A stretch of 64,000 bases of DNA from the NCBI GenBank assembly GCA_964612485.1, contig CAZTFF010000023.1, positions 1-64,000 of the forward strand. Direction: 5' to 3'. Of the stretch, positions 10,301 to 17,424 are shown piece by piece (position 1 is the first letter of the stretch; each line of letters starts with the position of its first letter). The position numbers and the translations under genes are program-made. Origin of the DNA: JAFGNV01 sp964612485. Lineage in GTDB: Bacteria; Chloroflexota; Anaerolineae; 4572-78; J111. The notes below the pieces were generated by a model that was given only the letters and a program-made list of their open reading frames with translations, was not told the origin of the DNA and did no database searches.

Positions 10301-10682
10301 GTTCTTCCACCAACGCTCGCAGGGCTACCACAAAGCCGGGTTTGTCGCGCAGGGGGGCGTAGTGGGTCAGGCGATTGTCATCGGACAGTTGGGCCACAAT
10401 GTGGCGCAGCAGGCGGAATTGCACCGGTTCGGGCAGGCGCGGCTGGGGCTGCCCGGCCCAGGCCAGTATTTCGGGGTAGAGGGTGTAGAAGGTTCCCAGG
10501 TTGACGCCCAGGGCACCGCCGCCGGCGCTCAAACGGCGGCGAAAGGCGTGAACCTGGGCCTGGTTGGGCAAGATCACGGCAATTGGCGCCAGCGGCAACT
10601 CGGCGCGCGCCTGCCGGATGCGCCGGAGAACATACGTTGTTTTGCCGTGCCCGGCGGGCGCCAGATAAAGATGAGTCGTCAT
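7356..10682 (-). CDS. addB: AddB helicase-like nuclease subunit carrying an internal repeat
   Basis: Partner of AddA (1108 aa). A Walker A motif (APAGHGKT) is at the extreme N-terminus as in AddB. The C-terminal PD-(D/E)XK nuclease shows RIIDYKSGA and a later LQIALYALA. A cysteine in AYGLCPHHF (about residue 846) together with C1090, C1094 and C1100 matches the split cysteine set that binds a 4Fe-4S staple in AddB. Residues of about 510-560 are encoded by a GC-rich dispersed repeat (bases 9030-9145) and read as low-complexity PPP/EENQPT segments, an in-frame insertion into an otherwise normal protein. The repeat has C7, C8, G7 and G9 runs, so slippage could shift the frame. It starts 8 bases after the upstream gene. 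Confidence 0.92.
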   Translation of the reverse strand: MTTHLYLAPAGHGKTTYVLRRIRQARAELPLAPIAVILPNQAQVHAFRRRLSAGGGALGVNLGTFYTLYPEILAWAGQPQPRLPEPVQFRLLRHIVAQLSDDNRLTHYAPLRDKPGFVVALRALVEELKRARIHRDDFERAIQTLPHSEARLTELVDIYTAYQNWLLAQGWADTEGQGWLAASTLERRPELGRHLRLLIVDGFDEFNPSQLAVLNLLAARAAETLITLTGAPGENSRPAFRRFDRALRAVGQALDLRPEPLPEPAPMPFAPALAHLERHLFTPRAAPLNAENEPDAITFMETQNRAEEVRAALRWLKARLARDSMAPSEVALIARSLTPYRPFIEETAAEFGLTVTLREGLPLAANPAIAALMSLLALPLPNHPQGSWPRRPLLDAWRSPYFKNPAPEGLTDLADHLDRIARQGLVIHGLGQWREAFAQQLGRVSRPKGSAALEDEGVVPAGQLSSDELLALQAAFDAFVERLSPPPRATLRDYAAFVEDLIGNDPKLSNDASYFSPPPSLEENQPTSPPPLEENQPTFPPFGGGEGGLSARSKNTAYPLKNGEIANSLNMVTQAWAVAATAPRDIAALRAFKDTLRGLVLAGAALNHTDEPALSYADFYAELQGAVQGTVYYLPPPDAPETVIPALSALDARGLSFRAAALIGLAEGEFPRAEREDVLLREEDRAALRRAGLPALEQRLRGDEMSLFYLAVTRTREKLFLCRPYLADDGQPWEPSLYWQQTLRLIGTKPRHLRPEDPLPLADVASTQELVQTGLPLTVDVPEFEPLPPAAVFRVRRGLDVLAARLAGHPQGIFEGDLSRLSGQLAAAYGPDHIWSSSRLEAYGLCPHHFWLWQDLGLEPRQPPQEGFDIFILGSMYHEILENVYAQAGEQAGANHLPDLLPAVARDVFDRAPAEYGFRPTPLWQMQRVELEQIVADTLTALIEATAGSAPLAQEQAFGLDEQPPLVVRRGDDEFRARGFIDRVDQLADGRLRIIDYKSGATPIAARDLLEGRRLQIALYALAARDALALGNPADGFYWHIGSAKPSSLRLEKFEGGLEGALNIAVEHVFRHIAGVRAGQFPPLPPKAGCPGHCPGAAFCWRYQTKGW
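9030..9145. repeat. C/G-run hairpin repeat inserted in the addB coding sequence
   Basis: The segment GGCAGAAAG followed by C7, a short spacer, C8, AAAA and G6 recurs at 61506-61553 outside genes. Here it is extended by two further units containing TCCTCCAAC and runs of G7 (9094-9100) and G9 (9126-9134). It is translated on the minus strand without disrupting the reading frame of addB. Homopolymers of 8-9 bases are slippage-prone and also error-prone in assemblies. Confidence 0.8.
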
Positions 10683-10690
10683 CGGAAGAT

Positions 10691-11098
10691 TTACCGTTTT
10701 TTAGGCTTCTTACGTTTCTTGCGTTTCTGGCGATCTTTGCGGGGTTTGGCTGTAAATCGAGAGGAGCTTGTAGAACCCCTTCCGGCTAATTTTTGCGTGC
10801 GGGCAAGCTGGTAAGATTCCATTTCCGGGGCTAGAGGATGATCGGGCGAAATACGCAGGTGCGTCAGCGAGGCTATAGTTACCGTTTTTTGTTCTCCCGG
10901 CAGTTCAATGGCGCAGCCAATGCCGCCTTCATCGCCCAGGTATAAGACATCTTTAATGGCCAGTTCCTGCTTGGAACCGATCTTTTCACCACTCTGACGC
11001 AGTGATTGGATCATAGCTGTGCCGGCGTAGACGGTGATCGGCAGGTGGGCCTTCATCTTTTCTATCAAGGCCATAGCCTCGGCGTAATTGTCGATCAT
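10691..11098 (-). CDS. Small basic-tailed hypothetical protein
   Basis: A protein of about 135 residues that I do not recognise. The N-terminal two-thirds is mixed a/b with no clear motif. The last 30 or so residues are strongly basic (runs such as RKDRQKRKKRKKPKKR), which suggests binding to nucleic acid. The ATG at 11098 is preferred over an upstream GTG at 11116. It follows GGGAGA and overlaps the TGA that would end the SEC-C gene if its TAG at 11116-11118 were sense, a classic ATGA overlap. The gene lies between the SEC-C gene and addB in the same operon. A role as an accessory DNA- or RNA-binding factor is a guess. Confidence 0.7.
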   Translation of the reverse strand: MIDNYAEAMALIEKMKAHLPITVYAGTAMIQSLRQSGEKIGSKQELAIKDVLYLGDEGGIGCAIELPGEQKTVTIASLTHLRISPDHPLAPEMESYQLARTQKLAGRGSTSSSRFTAKPRKDRQKRKKRKKPKKR

Positions 11099-11115
11099 CT
11101 TTTTCTCCCGCAGCA

Positions 11116-11640
11116 CTACTTGTATTTTTTACCGCTGCCGCACGGGCAAGGATCGTTCCGACCAACTGCCGGGTGGGAAGTACTATCTTCCTCTTGGTCA
11201 GATTCAAAAGCTTCGCTATCTATCACCTCTTTGAACATGCAGTAATGCCTTTTAAGTCTGGCGATATAATTCTTGTCTTGCAGAACAACGTTTTTGATCT
11301 CGCGGAGCAAAGCTGGAGCCAATTCGGATTGGGGGCTGCCCAAATTCAAGGCCGGGCCTTTTAACTCGTTGATGATGTCCGGGTCATTTCTGCCAAACCA
11401 TTTGATGTAGAACCTTTTGCTTTCCCACCCATAGGCTATCACGGCCTCGATTTTTTGCCGGTGCAGTGAGGCAACATTAAAAAATACGCGCCGGCAGTCA
11501 CACCCCGGTTCATTGCAGTAGGCTTCCAACAAGCCATAATCATCGGGGGGGAGGGTGGGATGATTATTGAGTGTGGTCAGAACCCGGGTTTCTTTGTCGG
11601 CAATTTCCGGAAATAATTCCTCAAGCGGCTGGTAGGCCAT
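11116..11640 (-). CDS. SEC-C motif protein, C-terminus cut by a TAG
   Basis: A protein of 174 residues ending in RNDPCPCGSGKKYK. The SEC-C zinc motif normally continues with one residue, then CCG. Here the codon after KYK is TAG, and the codons after it read C-C-G-R-K-R then TGA, so an AAG to TAG change appears to have removed the second cysteine pair. That TGA overlaps the next gene's ATG, which supports the longer ancestral form. A cysteine-containing stretch CNEPGCDCRRVFF lies at about residues 42-54. The protein is the sixth gene of the TPR-to-AddA operon, 2 bases after the SNF2 gene. SEC-C domains bind zinc and often contact protein partners; the role here is unknown. It may be functional, truncated or an assembly error. 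Confidence 0.8.
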   Translation of the reverse strand: MAYQPLEELFPEIADKETRVLTTLNNHPTLPPDDYGLLEAYCNEPGCDCRRVFFNVASLHRQKIEAVIAYGWESKRFYIKWFGRNDPDIINELKGPALNLGSPQSELAPALLREIKNVVLQDKNYIARLKRHYCMFKEVIDSEAFESDQEEDSTSHPAVGRNDPCPCGSGKKYK

Positions 11641-11642
11641 CG

Positions 11643-14516
11643 TTATAATCCTGCCTCGGCCAGCAGCTCGTAGCCTTTGTTGACCAAATCTTGCATAGCC
11701 TCGATCAGGGTTTCGGCGGTTTCCAGGGAAGGCGGCGGCGCTTCTTCTTCGCCTTCGACGGGGGGCGCGGTCAGTTCGCGCACGCGGGCCAGCCGGTCGG
11801 CCAGGGTGGAATCCAGCCGTTTACTTTCCACCAGTTCGGCCTGTACCAATCGCGGCGAGGGCAAATCCGGGCCGATGGCGCGGGGTTTGACCAGGGCCAG
11901 GTGAGCGGTGAGCGCCCAACCCAGGGCTTGATGGATGGGCCGCAGCACTTCTTCGGGAAAACCGCCTTGCAGCACCACGCGGGCCAGCTGCAGCCGTTTA
12001 TTGGCCGTGTCCAGCCCTTCGCGCACTTTTTGCAGTCGTTGGGTGTCGACGGCGCGGGCGGCGGGCGCGGGCATGGCGGGCGCGCGATAGATTTCGGCTT
12101 GTGGGCCGGCCTGCTCCACTGCGCCGCCGGTGAGGGCCAGCAGGGTGCGGTAGCTTTCCTGTTCCATCAAATGCAGGCCCGGCTGCTCCGACGACTCGGC
12201 GTCAAAATGCTCGGCCAGGCGCCGTTCGATCTCCGGGCGCAACTCGGCGGGGGTGCGATCGACCACCACCAGGATGTCGCCGTTGGCCGGCACGCCGGGC
12301 AGGGGCGGGGCCTGCCGCACCAGTAAAATGCGCCCCGGGAAATGGGCTACCAGGGCATCGGCAAAGGCTTGCAAAGTGGGCACCTTCTCAGCGGGAGGAG
12401 CGGCTTCGGGCTTCTCCTTGGGCGTCAAATCCACTTTGACTTCCACCGGCGGCGCGCCCAGCATATCATCCAGTTTTTGCATCAGGCTCTGGCCGGTATC
12501 GTGAAAGGTGATCTCGGCGGGCGATTCTTCATCGCCAAAAACGCCGGCAAACACGTTGCGCTTGGCGGCCAGGGTATCGAGCATGCGCTCCTCGATGGTG
12601 CCTTTGGCCACCAGGTTGATCACGTTGACCGTGTGGGGCTGGCCGTGCCGGTGGGCGCGGGCAATGCGCTGGTCGAGCACGGCGGGGTTCCAGGGCAAAT
12701 CCAGGTTGACCACCAGGCTGGCGGCTTGCAGGTTCAGGCCCACGCCGCCGGCATCGGTAGAGAGAAAGATCTTGCATTTGTCGTCGTTGAAGAATTTTTC
12801 GATGAGCGGGCCGCGTTTGGGGGTGGGCACGTCGCCGCTGAGGGTGACGTGGCCCAGGTTCAGGCGTTCCAGCAAGGGGTAGGTGAGGTGGAGCATGTTG
12901 GTCCACTGGCTGAACAGGATGGCTTTGTGACCGTTGCCGTTGCCGGCCACCTGGTCATCCAGAATTTCGGCCAACTCTTGCAGTTTGGGCGATGTTTTTT
13001 CGCGTTCTTGATCCGACAGGTGGGGGTCGTGCAAAGCCAGGGCGTTGCAGATGAGGCGCATTTTGACCAGCGCGCCCAGCAGTATTTGCTGTTCTTTGGG
13101 CGTGAGCGGGCGCCGGCGGGCCGTAGCGATAAGTTTGGCTACAGTAGTCCGGTACTCTTCGTAGGCGTTCCATTGGGGGTCGGTCATCGGCACAAAGAAG
13201 TTGCTGTCCAGGCGTTCGGGCAGGTCTTCGAGCACTTCATCCCGCACGCGGCGCAGCACGTAGGGGGAGATGATGCCGCGCAGTTCATCCAGGTTTTTGT
13301 AGCCCAGCACCTTGTACGAGCCGGTGTCTCGCCGCTCTACCTGGAAAAAGCGCTGGTTGAAGCGCCACAGTGGGCCGAGGATGTTGGGATCGATAAATTG
13401 AAAAATGCTGTAGAGTTCGTCGAGCCGGTTTTCCAGCGGCGTGCCGGTGAGCACAAAGGCGTAAGGGCTGCGCAGCCGTTTGACGGCGTCGGCGGTTTTG
13501 GTGCGCCAGTTTTTGATGCGCTGGGCTTCGTCGAGGATGATGAGGTCGGGTTTGAGGCGGCGCAGGTCGTCTTCATCGCGCAGCACCAACTCGTAGTTGA
13601 TGATATTGAAGAAGCCGGGGTGCAGGTAGTTTTCGCGGCGGGCTTCGATGTTGCCCTCGATGACACTGGTGGAGAAGGAGGTAAAGCGGTTGATCTCGCG
13701 CGCCCACTGGTGTTTGAGCGAGGCCGGGCAGACCACCAGCACGCGCTGGATATCGCGCAGTTGGTGCAGCAGGCCGGCGGCGGCAATGGCCTGCACGGTT
13801 TTGCCCAGGCCCATATCATCGGCCAGCATGGCGCGGCGGCCAAAGGCCAGATGCATGGCGCCCTCCTGCTGGTAGGGGTAGAGAGGCGAAGAGAGCAGAT
13901 TGAGCGAGCGACGGCCCTGTTCGATTTGTTCCAGGAACCAGGTTTTTTGGCGCTCAATGGCCTCGATGTCTTGCATGCGGGCCAGGTAGCGCTCTACGGC
14001 GGGCACAATTTGCACGACATCGCGCTGTTTGGGGGGCAGATCTTCTAAGTCTTGCAGCAAGGCGGGTAAAGTATGGGTAACAGAACCGGTAAGGATGCCG
14101 TCGGAATCGAAATAACTGGCCAGGGTGTCGCGTATTTTGGGCGAATCGGGCAAGGGCAGGGTGATCCGCACGGTGGTTTCCAGGGCGTGGTGCAGAAAAA
14201 TCTGGCAGACGGGCGTGCTTTCGGCGGCCAGCTGTTCCCAGGTATCGCCCAGGCTTTCTTTGAGGTGCAGCAGCACGGCTTCGATGTGCTTGCAGGTTCC
14301 CAGCAGGTTGGTCTGGTAATCGGCGCAGGTGCAACTGTTGAGCAGCTCGGTGAGAGAGCGGATTTGCACGCGATAGGTTTGTTTGGATTGTGAGGTCACA
14401 TCGAACACGCTGTACACGGCGTGCTGCCCCCGGTTTTCAATGGCCGCGATGCCTTCTTTGGCGCGTTTACGGCGGCGTTCGATCTGTTCCTGAATTTGTT
14501 GGTCAAGGTAGTTCAC
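11643..14516 (-). CDS. SNF2-family ATPase with N-terminal SWIM zinc finger
   Basis: Superfamily 2 DNA translocase/remodeller of 957 residues. A SWIM finger (CTCADYQTN then GTCKH) lies near residues 61-77. The ATPase core has DDMGLGKTVQ (about residue 234), ILDEAQRIKNW (about 329) and the C-terminal lobe with LSTDAGGVGLNLQAA and DQRIARAHRHGQ (about 620). The last 250 residues match no family I recognise. The GTG at 14516 is chosen because AAGGAGG precedes it and overlaps the dnaK stop; an upstream ATG at 14573 lies inside dnaK. Bacterial relatives such as RapA move proteins off DNA or recycle polymerase. Its position between an Hsp70 set and AddAB suggests clearing of protein-DNA complexes, which is inference. 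Confidence 0.92.
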   Translation of the reverse strand: MNYLDQQIQEQIERRRKRAKEGIAAIENRGQHAVYSVFDVTSQSKQTYRVQIRSLTELLNSCTCADYQTNLLGTCKHIEAVLLHLKESLGDTWEQLAAESTPVCQIFLHHALETTVRITLPLPDSPKIRDTLASYFDSDGILTGSVTHTLPALLQDLEDLPPKQRDVVQIVPAVERYLARMQDIEAIERQKTWFLEQIEQGRRSLNLLSSPLYPYQQEGAMHLAFGRRAMLADDMGLGKTVQAIAAAGLLHQLRDIQRVLVVCPASLKHQWAREINRFTSFSTSVIEGNIEARRENYLHPGFFNIINYELVLRDEDDLRRLKPDLIILDEAQRIKNWRTKTADAVKRLRSPYAFVLTGTPLENRLDELYSIFQFIDPNILGPLWRFNQRFFQVERRDTGSYKVLGYKNLDELRGIISPYVLRRVRDEVLEDLPERLDSNFFVPMTDPQWNAYEEYRTTVAKLIATARRRPLTPKEQQILLGALVKMRLICNALALHDPHLSDQEREKTSPKLQELAEILDDQVAGNGNGHKAILFSQWTNMLHLTYPLLERLNLGHVTLSGDVPTPKRGPLIEKFFNDDKCKIFLSTDAGGVGLNLQAASLVVNLDLPWNPAVLDQRIARAHRHGQPHTVNVINLVAKGTIEERMLDTLAAKRNVFAGVFGDEESPAEITFHDTGQSLMQKLDDMLGAPPVEVKVDLTPKEKPEAAPPAEKVPTLQAFADALVAHFPGRILLVRQAPPLPGVPANGDILVVVDRTPAELRPEIERRLAEHFDAESSEQPGLHLMEQESYRTLLALTGGAVEQAGPQAEIYRAPAMPAPAARAVDTQRLQKVREGLDTANKRLQLARVVLQGGFPEEVLRPIHQALGWALTAHLALVKPRAIGPDLPSPRLVQAELVESKRLDSTLADRLARVRELTAPPVEGEEEAPPPSLETAETLIEAMQDLVNKGYELLAEAGL

Positions 14517-14526
14517 AGGGTCCTCC

Positions 14527-16269
14527 TTACTCCAGATCGAACAGCAGATCCAATAGTTCTTCAGCCTGTTCATCGAGTTGGTCTTGAGTTTGAGCCTCTT
14601 TGACCGCTTGCATCAGATCCTTTATTTCCGCTGTTTGGTCTTCGGTCAAGGTATTGCCCTCCAGCAGGGCCTGGGCGCGGTTGAGCAGGGCCTGGGTTTC
14701 TTCGTCGATGATCGCGGGGGTTTCGGCGGCCTCTGCAGCTTCCGGGGTGGTCAGGAGGTCCATTTCAGAAAGCCGTTCCCGGGCTTGGGCAATTTCTCCG
14801 GGCGAGAGGCGGGCCTGGGTGGCCTGCACGCTGATATTTTCTTTTTTTCCGCTAACGGCGTTGGCGGCGGTAACGTGCAGCATGCCGTTGACATCCAAAT
14901 CAAACCGGACATTCACCTCGGCGTATTGGCCGGATGCTTCCGGTTTCAGCCCGTTAATCATAAAATCGCCCAGTAAAGTGTTGGCCGAAGCGATGGGGAC
15001 TTCGCCCTGGTATACTTTTATGTGAACTTCTTCCTGATCGGGGTGGATCGTTTGAAAGATTTCCTCTTTGGTGACCGGCACGGTGGTATTGCGGTGGATC
15101 AGCACCTTGTAAATATCAGGGATAATGCCTCCGCCCGCCCGCATAGCGGTTTCGATGCCCAATGAATAAGGGGTCACGTCTACCAGGATCGATTCGACCG
15201 GCTGGCCGGCAATAATGGCGGCCTGCACCGCGGCGCCCAGGGCCACTACTTCGTCGGGGTTGATCTCGGCGTCCGGTTCCAGGCGGGTGTAATTGGTGAC
15301 CATGTTCCAGACCGCCGGGATGCGGGTTGAGCCGCCCACCAGCAGTACCCGGTCCAAATCTTCAACGCCCAGTTCGGCATCTTCAAAAACCTTGTTGAGC
15401 GATTCCAGAGTTTCCTCCAGCAAATCGCCGATCAAATCTTCAAATTCCGGGCGGGTGACGGTGGTGTCGAGATGCAGGGGAACGCCGTTCTGTTCGGCCA
15501 GGTATTCTTCTCGCAGGGCGGCTTCGGGAAAATCGGACAGGTGGATTTTGGCGGCCTCGGCGCTGCGGTCGAGGCGGGCCATAGCTACCCGATTGTCTTT
15601 GAGCGATAGCTGGTGCTTTTTGTAAAAGAGTTTGCTGGCGTGTTCGGCCAGACGTTGGTCAAAATCATCGCCGCCCAGTTGCGTATTGCCGTGGCTGGCC
15701 CGCACTTCCACCACGCCGCCGGTCATTTCCACCAGGGAGACATCAAACGTCCCCCCGCCCAGGTCGTAAACCATGGCCAATTGGTCGGCTTCGTGGTCCA
15801 GCCCGTAGGCCAGGGCGGCGGCGGTGGGTTCGTTGATGATGCGCACCACTTCCAGATCGGCAATTTCACCGGCTTCTTTGGTGGCCTGGCGTTGGGCGTT
15901 GGTGAAGTAGGCCGGCACGGTGATCACAGCTTTGTTGACCGGTTGATCCAGTGCTTTTTCGGCGATGTTTTTCAATTCGCGCAAGATAAAGGCCGAAATT
16001 TCTTGGGGCGTAAACTCGCGCCCCCCTAACTGAACTTTTTCCGTGCTGCCCATTTGACGCTTGATGGAGCGGATGGTGTTGTCGGGGTTGAGCGCGTACT
16101 GATTCAGGGCGGGCTGGCCCACCAGCCAGCCGGTCTGGGAGGAATAGCTGACCACGGAGGGCATAATTCGTTGCTCGCCGTTAGTAATGATGTGCGGCTG
16201 TCCATTTTCTACAATGGCTACTGCCGAGTTGGTGGTGCCTAGATCTATACCAATAATGGGTTCAGACAT
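14527..16269 (-). CDS. dnaK: Hsp70 chaperone, short DnaK paralogue
   Basis: ATP-dependent chaperone of 580 residues. The nucleotide-binding domain shows IGIDLGTTNSAVAIVENGQ, VITVPAYFTNAQRQATKEAG, VYDLGGGTFDVSLV and LLVGGSTRIP. The interdomain linker reads ILVDVTPYSLGIETA, close to the DnaK consensus. The substrate-binding domain follows, but the lid and tail are shorter than in a typical 630-640-residue DnaK. The ATG at 16269 is preferred to an extension to 16470, which would overlap grpE. Neighbours are grpE (22 bases upstream) and a J-like gene lacking HPD, so this looks like a dedicated set rather than the main housekeeping dnaK-grpE-dnaJ operon. The SNF2 gene follows after 10 bases. Confidence 0.93.
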   Translation of the reverse strand: MSEPIIGIDLGTTNSAVAIVENGQPHIITNGEQRIMPSVVSYSSQTGWLVGQPALNQYALNPDNTIRSIKRQMGSTEKVQLGGREFTPQEISAFILRELKNIAEKALDQPVNKAVITVPAYFTNAQRQATKEAGEIADLEVVRIINEPTAAALAYGLDHEADQLAMVYDLGGGTFDVSLVEMTGGVVEVRASHGNTQLGGDDFDQRLAEHASKLFYKKHQLSLKDNRVAMARLDRSAEAAKIHLSDFPEAALREEYLAEQNGVPLHLDTTVTRPEFEDLIGDLLEETLESLNKVFEDAELGVEDLDRVLLVGGSTRIPAVWNMVTNYTRLEPDAEINPDEVVALGAAVQAAIIAGQPVESILVDVTPYSLGIETAMRAGGGIIPDIYKVLIHRNTTVPVTKEEIFQTIHPDQEEVHIKVYQGEVPIASANTLLGDFMINGLKPEASGQYAEVNVRFDLDVNGMLHVTAANAVSGKKENISVQATQARLSPGEIAQARERLSEMDLLTTPEAAEAAETPAIIDEETQALLNRAQALLEGNTLTEDQTAEIKDLMQAVKEAQTQDQLDEQAEELLDLLFDLE

Positions 16270-16291
16270 TAATAGAGTTCCTCTTTTGGTT

Positions 16292-17038
16292 TTAGTTTGA
16301 TTGGGCGACCACGACCTCGGCAAAGCGCAGCACTTTGTCGGGGGTGGCGTAGCCGCGTTGATCTTCGCTAATAATAATGCCGTCGGGCGCGCGTTTGCTG
16401 CTGTCGGTGGCCACGGCCACATGGCGATGCGGGTCGAAAGGTTGGCCCAGGGTAGGGATGGGGATGACATCGTAATTTTTCAGCACGTCCAGCATTCGGA
16501 GGCGGGCCAGGCGGATGCCGTCGAGCCAGGCCACAACCGCCCGGCGGGTTTCGGCGGGCATGGGTTGTTTGAGTACCTGGCGGCGGCCGTTTTCAAAAGC
16601 GGCGTCCAGGCTGTCGAGTACCGGCAGCAGGCTTTGGATAACGTCCAGTTGGGCGGCTTTGAGCGCCTGCTGCTGTTGTTGGGCCAGTTCGCTCAGCCGT
16701 TGTTCTTGTTGTTCAATGGATTTTTGCAAGCCGGCAATGGTTTCCTGCTGCTGGGCCAGTTGCGTTTCTTGCAAAGTATTGGCCTTGAATTGGGTTTTAG
16801 CCAGCTTGCGAATTTGCTCGTTTAAATCATCAAACGCGGGCTGGGTTGTCTCCGCCCCATCGGCGGGAAGCGGGGCCGGTTCGGGCTGGCCGGACATTGT
16901 TTTGAGCAGGGCCAGCAGTTGGTCTAATTTATTATCCAGATGTTCAATATTATCCAGATCGTTGTCGCTGAGTACGGGGATACGCTCGCCCAGGAAAAAA
17001 TTGTTCAGTTTTTCGCTAAAAGTTTGGGGCTTGCTCAC
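16292..17038 (-). CDS. grpE: GrpE-like nucleotide exchange factor
   Basis: Exchange factor of 248 residues for the adjacent Hsp70. A long glutamine-rich coiled coil (about residues 70-130, with QQQETIAGLQKSIEQQEQRL) leads into the GrpE head. The head signature shows as LPVLDSLDAAF, then GQPFDPHRHVAVATD and GYATPDKVLRFAEVVVAQ at the end. It is longer than many GrpE proteins because of an N-terminal extension beginning SKPQTFSEKLNNFF. It overlaps the J-like gene by 4 bases and precedes dnaK by 22, which indicates translational coupling within the operon. Confidence 0.88.
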   Translation of the reverse strand: MSKPQTFSEKLNNFFLGERIPVLSDNDLDNIEHLDNKLDQLLALLKTMSGQPEPAPLPADGAETTQPAFDDLNEQIRKLAKTQFKANTLQETQLAQQQETIAGLQKSIEQQEQRLSELAQQQQQALKAAQLDVIQSLLPVLDSLDAAFENGRRQVLKQPMPAETRRAVVAWLDGIRLARLRMLDVLKNYDVIPIPTLGQPFDPHRHVAVATDSSKRAPDGIIISEDQRGYATPDKVLRFAEVVVAQSN

Positions 17039-17424
17039 AGGTCAATCTCTCTGAAATCGGCCTTGAAGTTGGTGCGGCCCAACTCGCCCCAGCGGCGCAG
17101 GGCCAGCAGCACATCGGCGGCGTGAAAGGAAGTGTCCACCGGCGGCGTATCGGCAGGCGGCGGCCAGGCGGGCGGCGGCTGGGGCAGAAAAATGTCGGTT
17201 TCAACCCGGCGCTGGGCGCTTCTGATCTTTTCGTAGGCAGCGCGGATCAGTTTGAAATTTTCGGCTTCGGTTTCGGGCGGGTATTGGCGGATCAAAGTAA
17301 AGTAGGCTCGTTTGATGTCGGCCTGCGTGGCGGTGGGCAAAACGCCCAACACGCGATACGGGTCGCTGGCGGTCAGGTCCGGTTGGCGTTCCGGCAGGGG
17401 GCTGCTTTTAAACATATCAGACAT
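17035..17424 (-). CDS. J-like protein lacking the HPD tripeptide
   Basis: A protein of 129 residues with a J-domain-like N-terminal half: DPYRVLGVLPTATQADIKRAY (21 residues, helix I-II) then LIRQYPPETEAENFKLIRAAYE. At the loop where J proteins carry His-Pro-Asp, this one has Tyr-Pro-Pro (residues 48-50). HPD is needed to stimulate Hsp70 ATPase, so this may tether or inhibit the Hsp70 rather than activate it. The start at 17424 lies in ATGTCTGA, overlapping the TPR gene stop by 8 bases; grpE then overlaps its end by 4. The C-terminal half (PQPPPAWPPPADTPP) is proline-rich, then a short helical tail. Confidence 0.8.
   Translation of the reverse strand: MSDMFKSSPLPERQPDLTASDPYRVLGVLPTATQADIKRAYFTLIRQYPPETEAENFKLIRAAYEKIRSAQRRVETDIFLPQPPPAWPPPADTPPVDTSFHAADVLLALRRWGELGRTNFKADFREIDL

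Noticed and set aside
12342..14048. Long plus-strand open frame opposite the SNF2 gene
   Set aside because: Shadow of SNF2 coding sequence without ribosome site or motifs.
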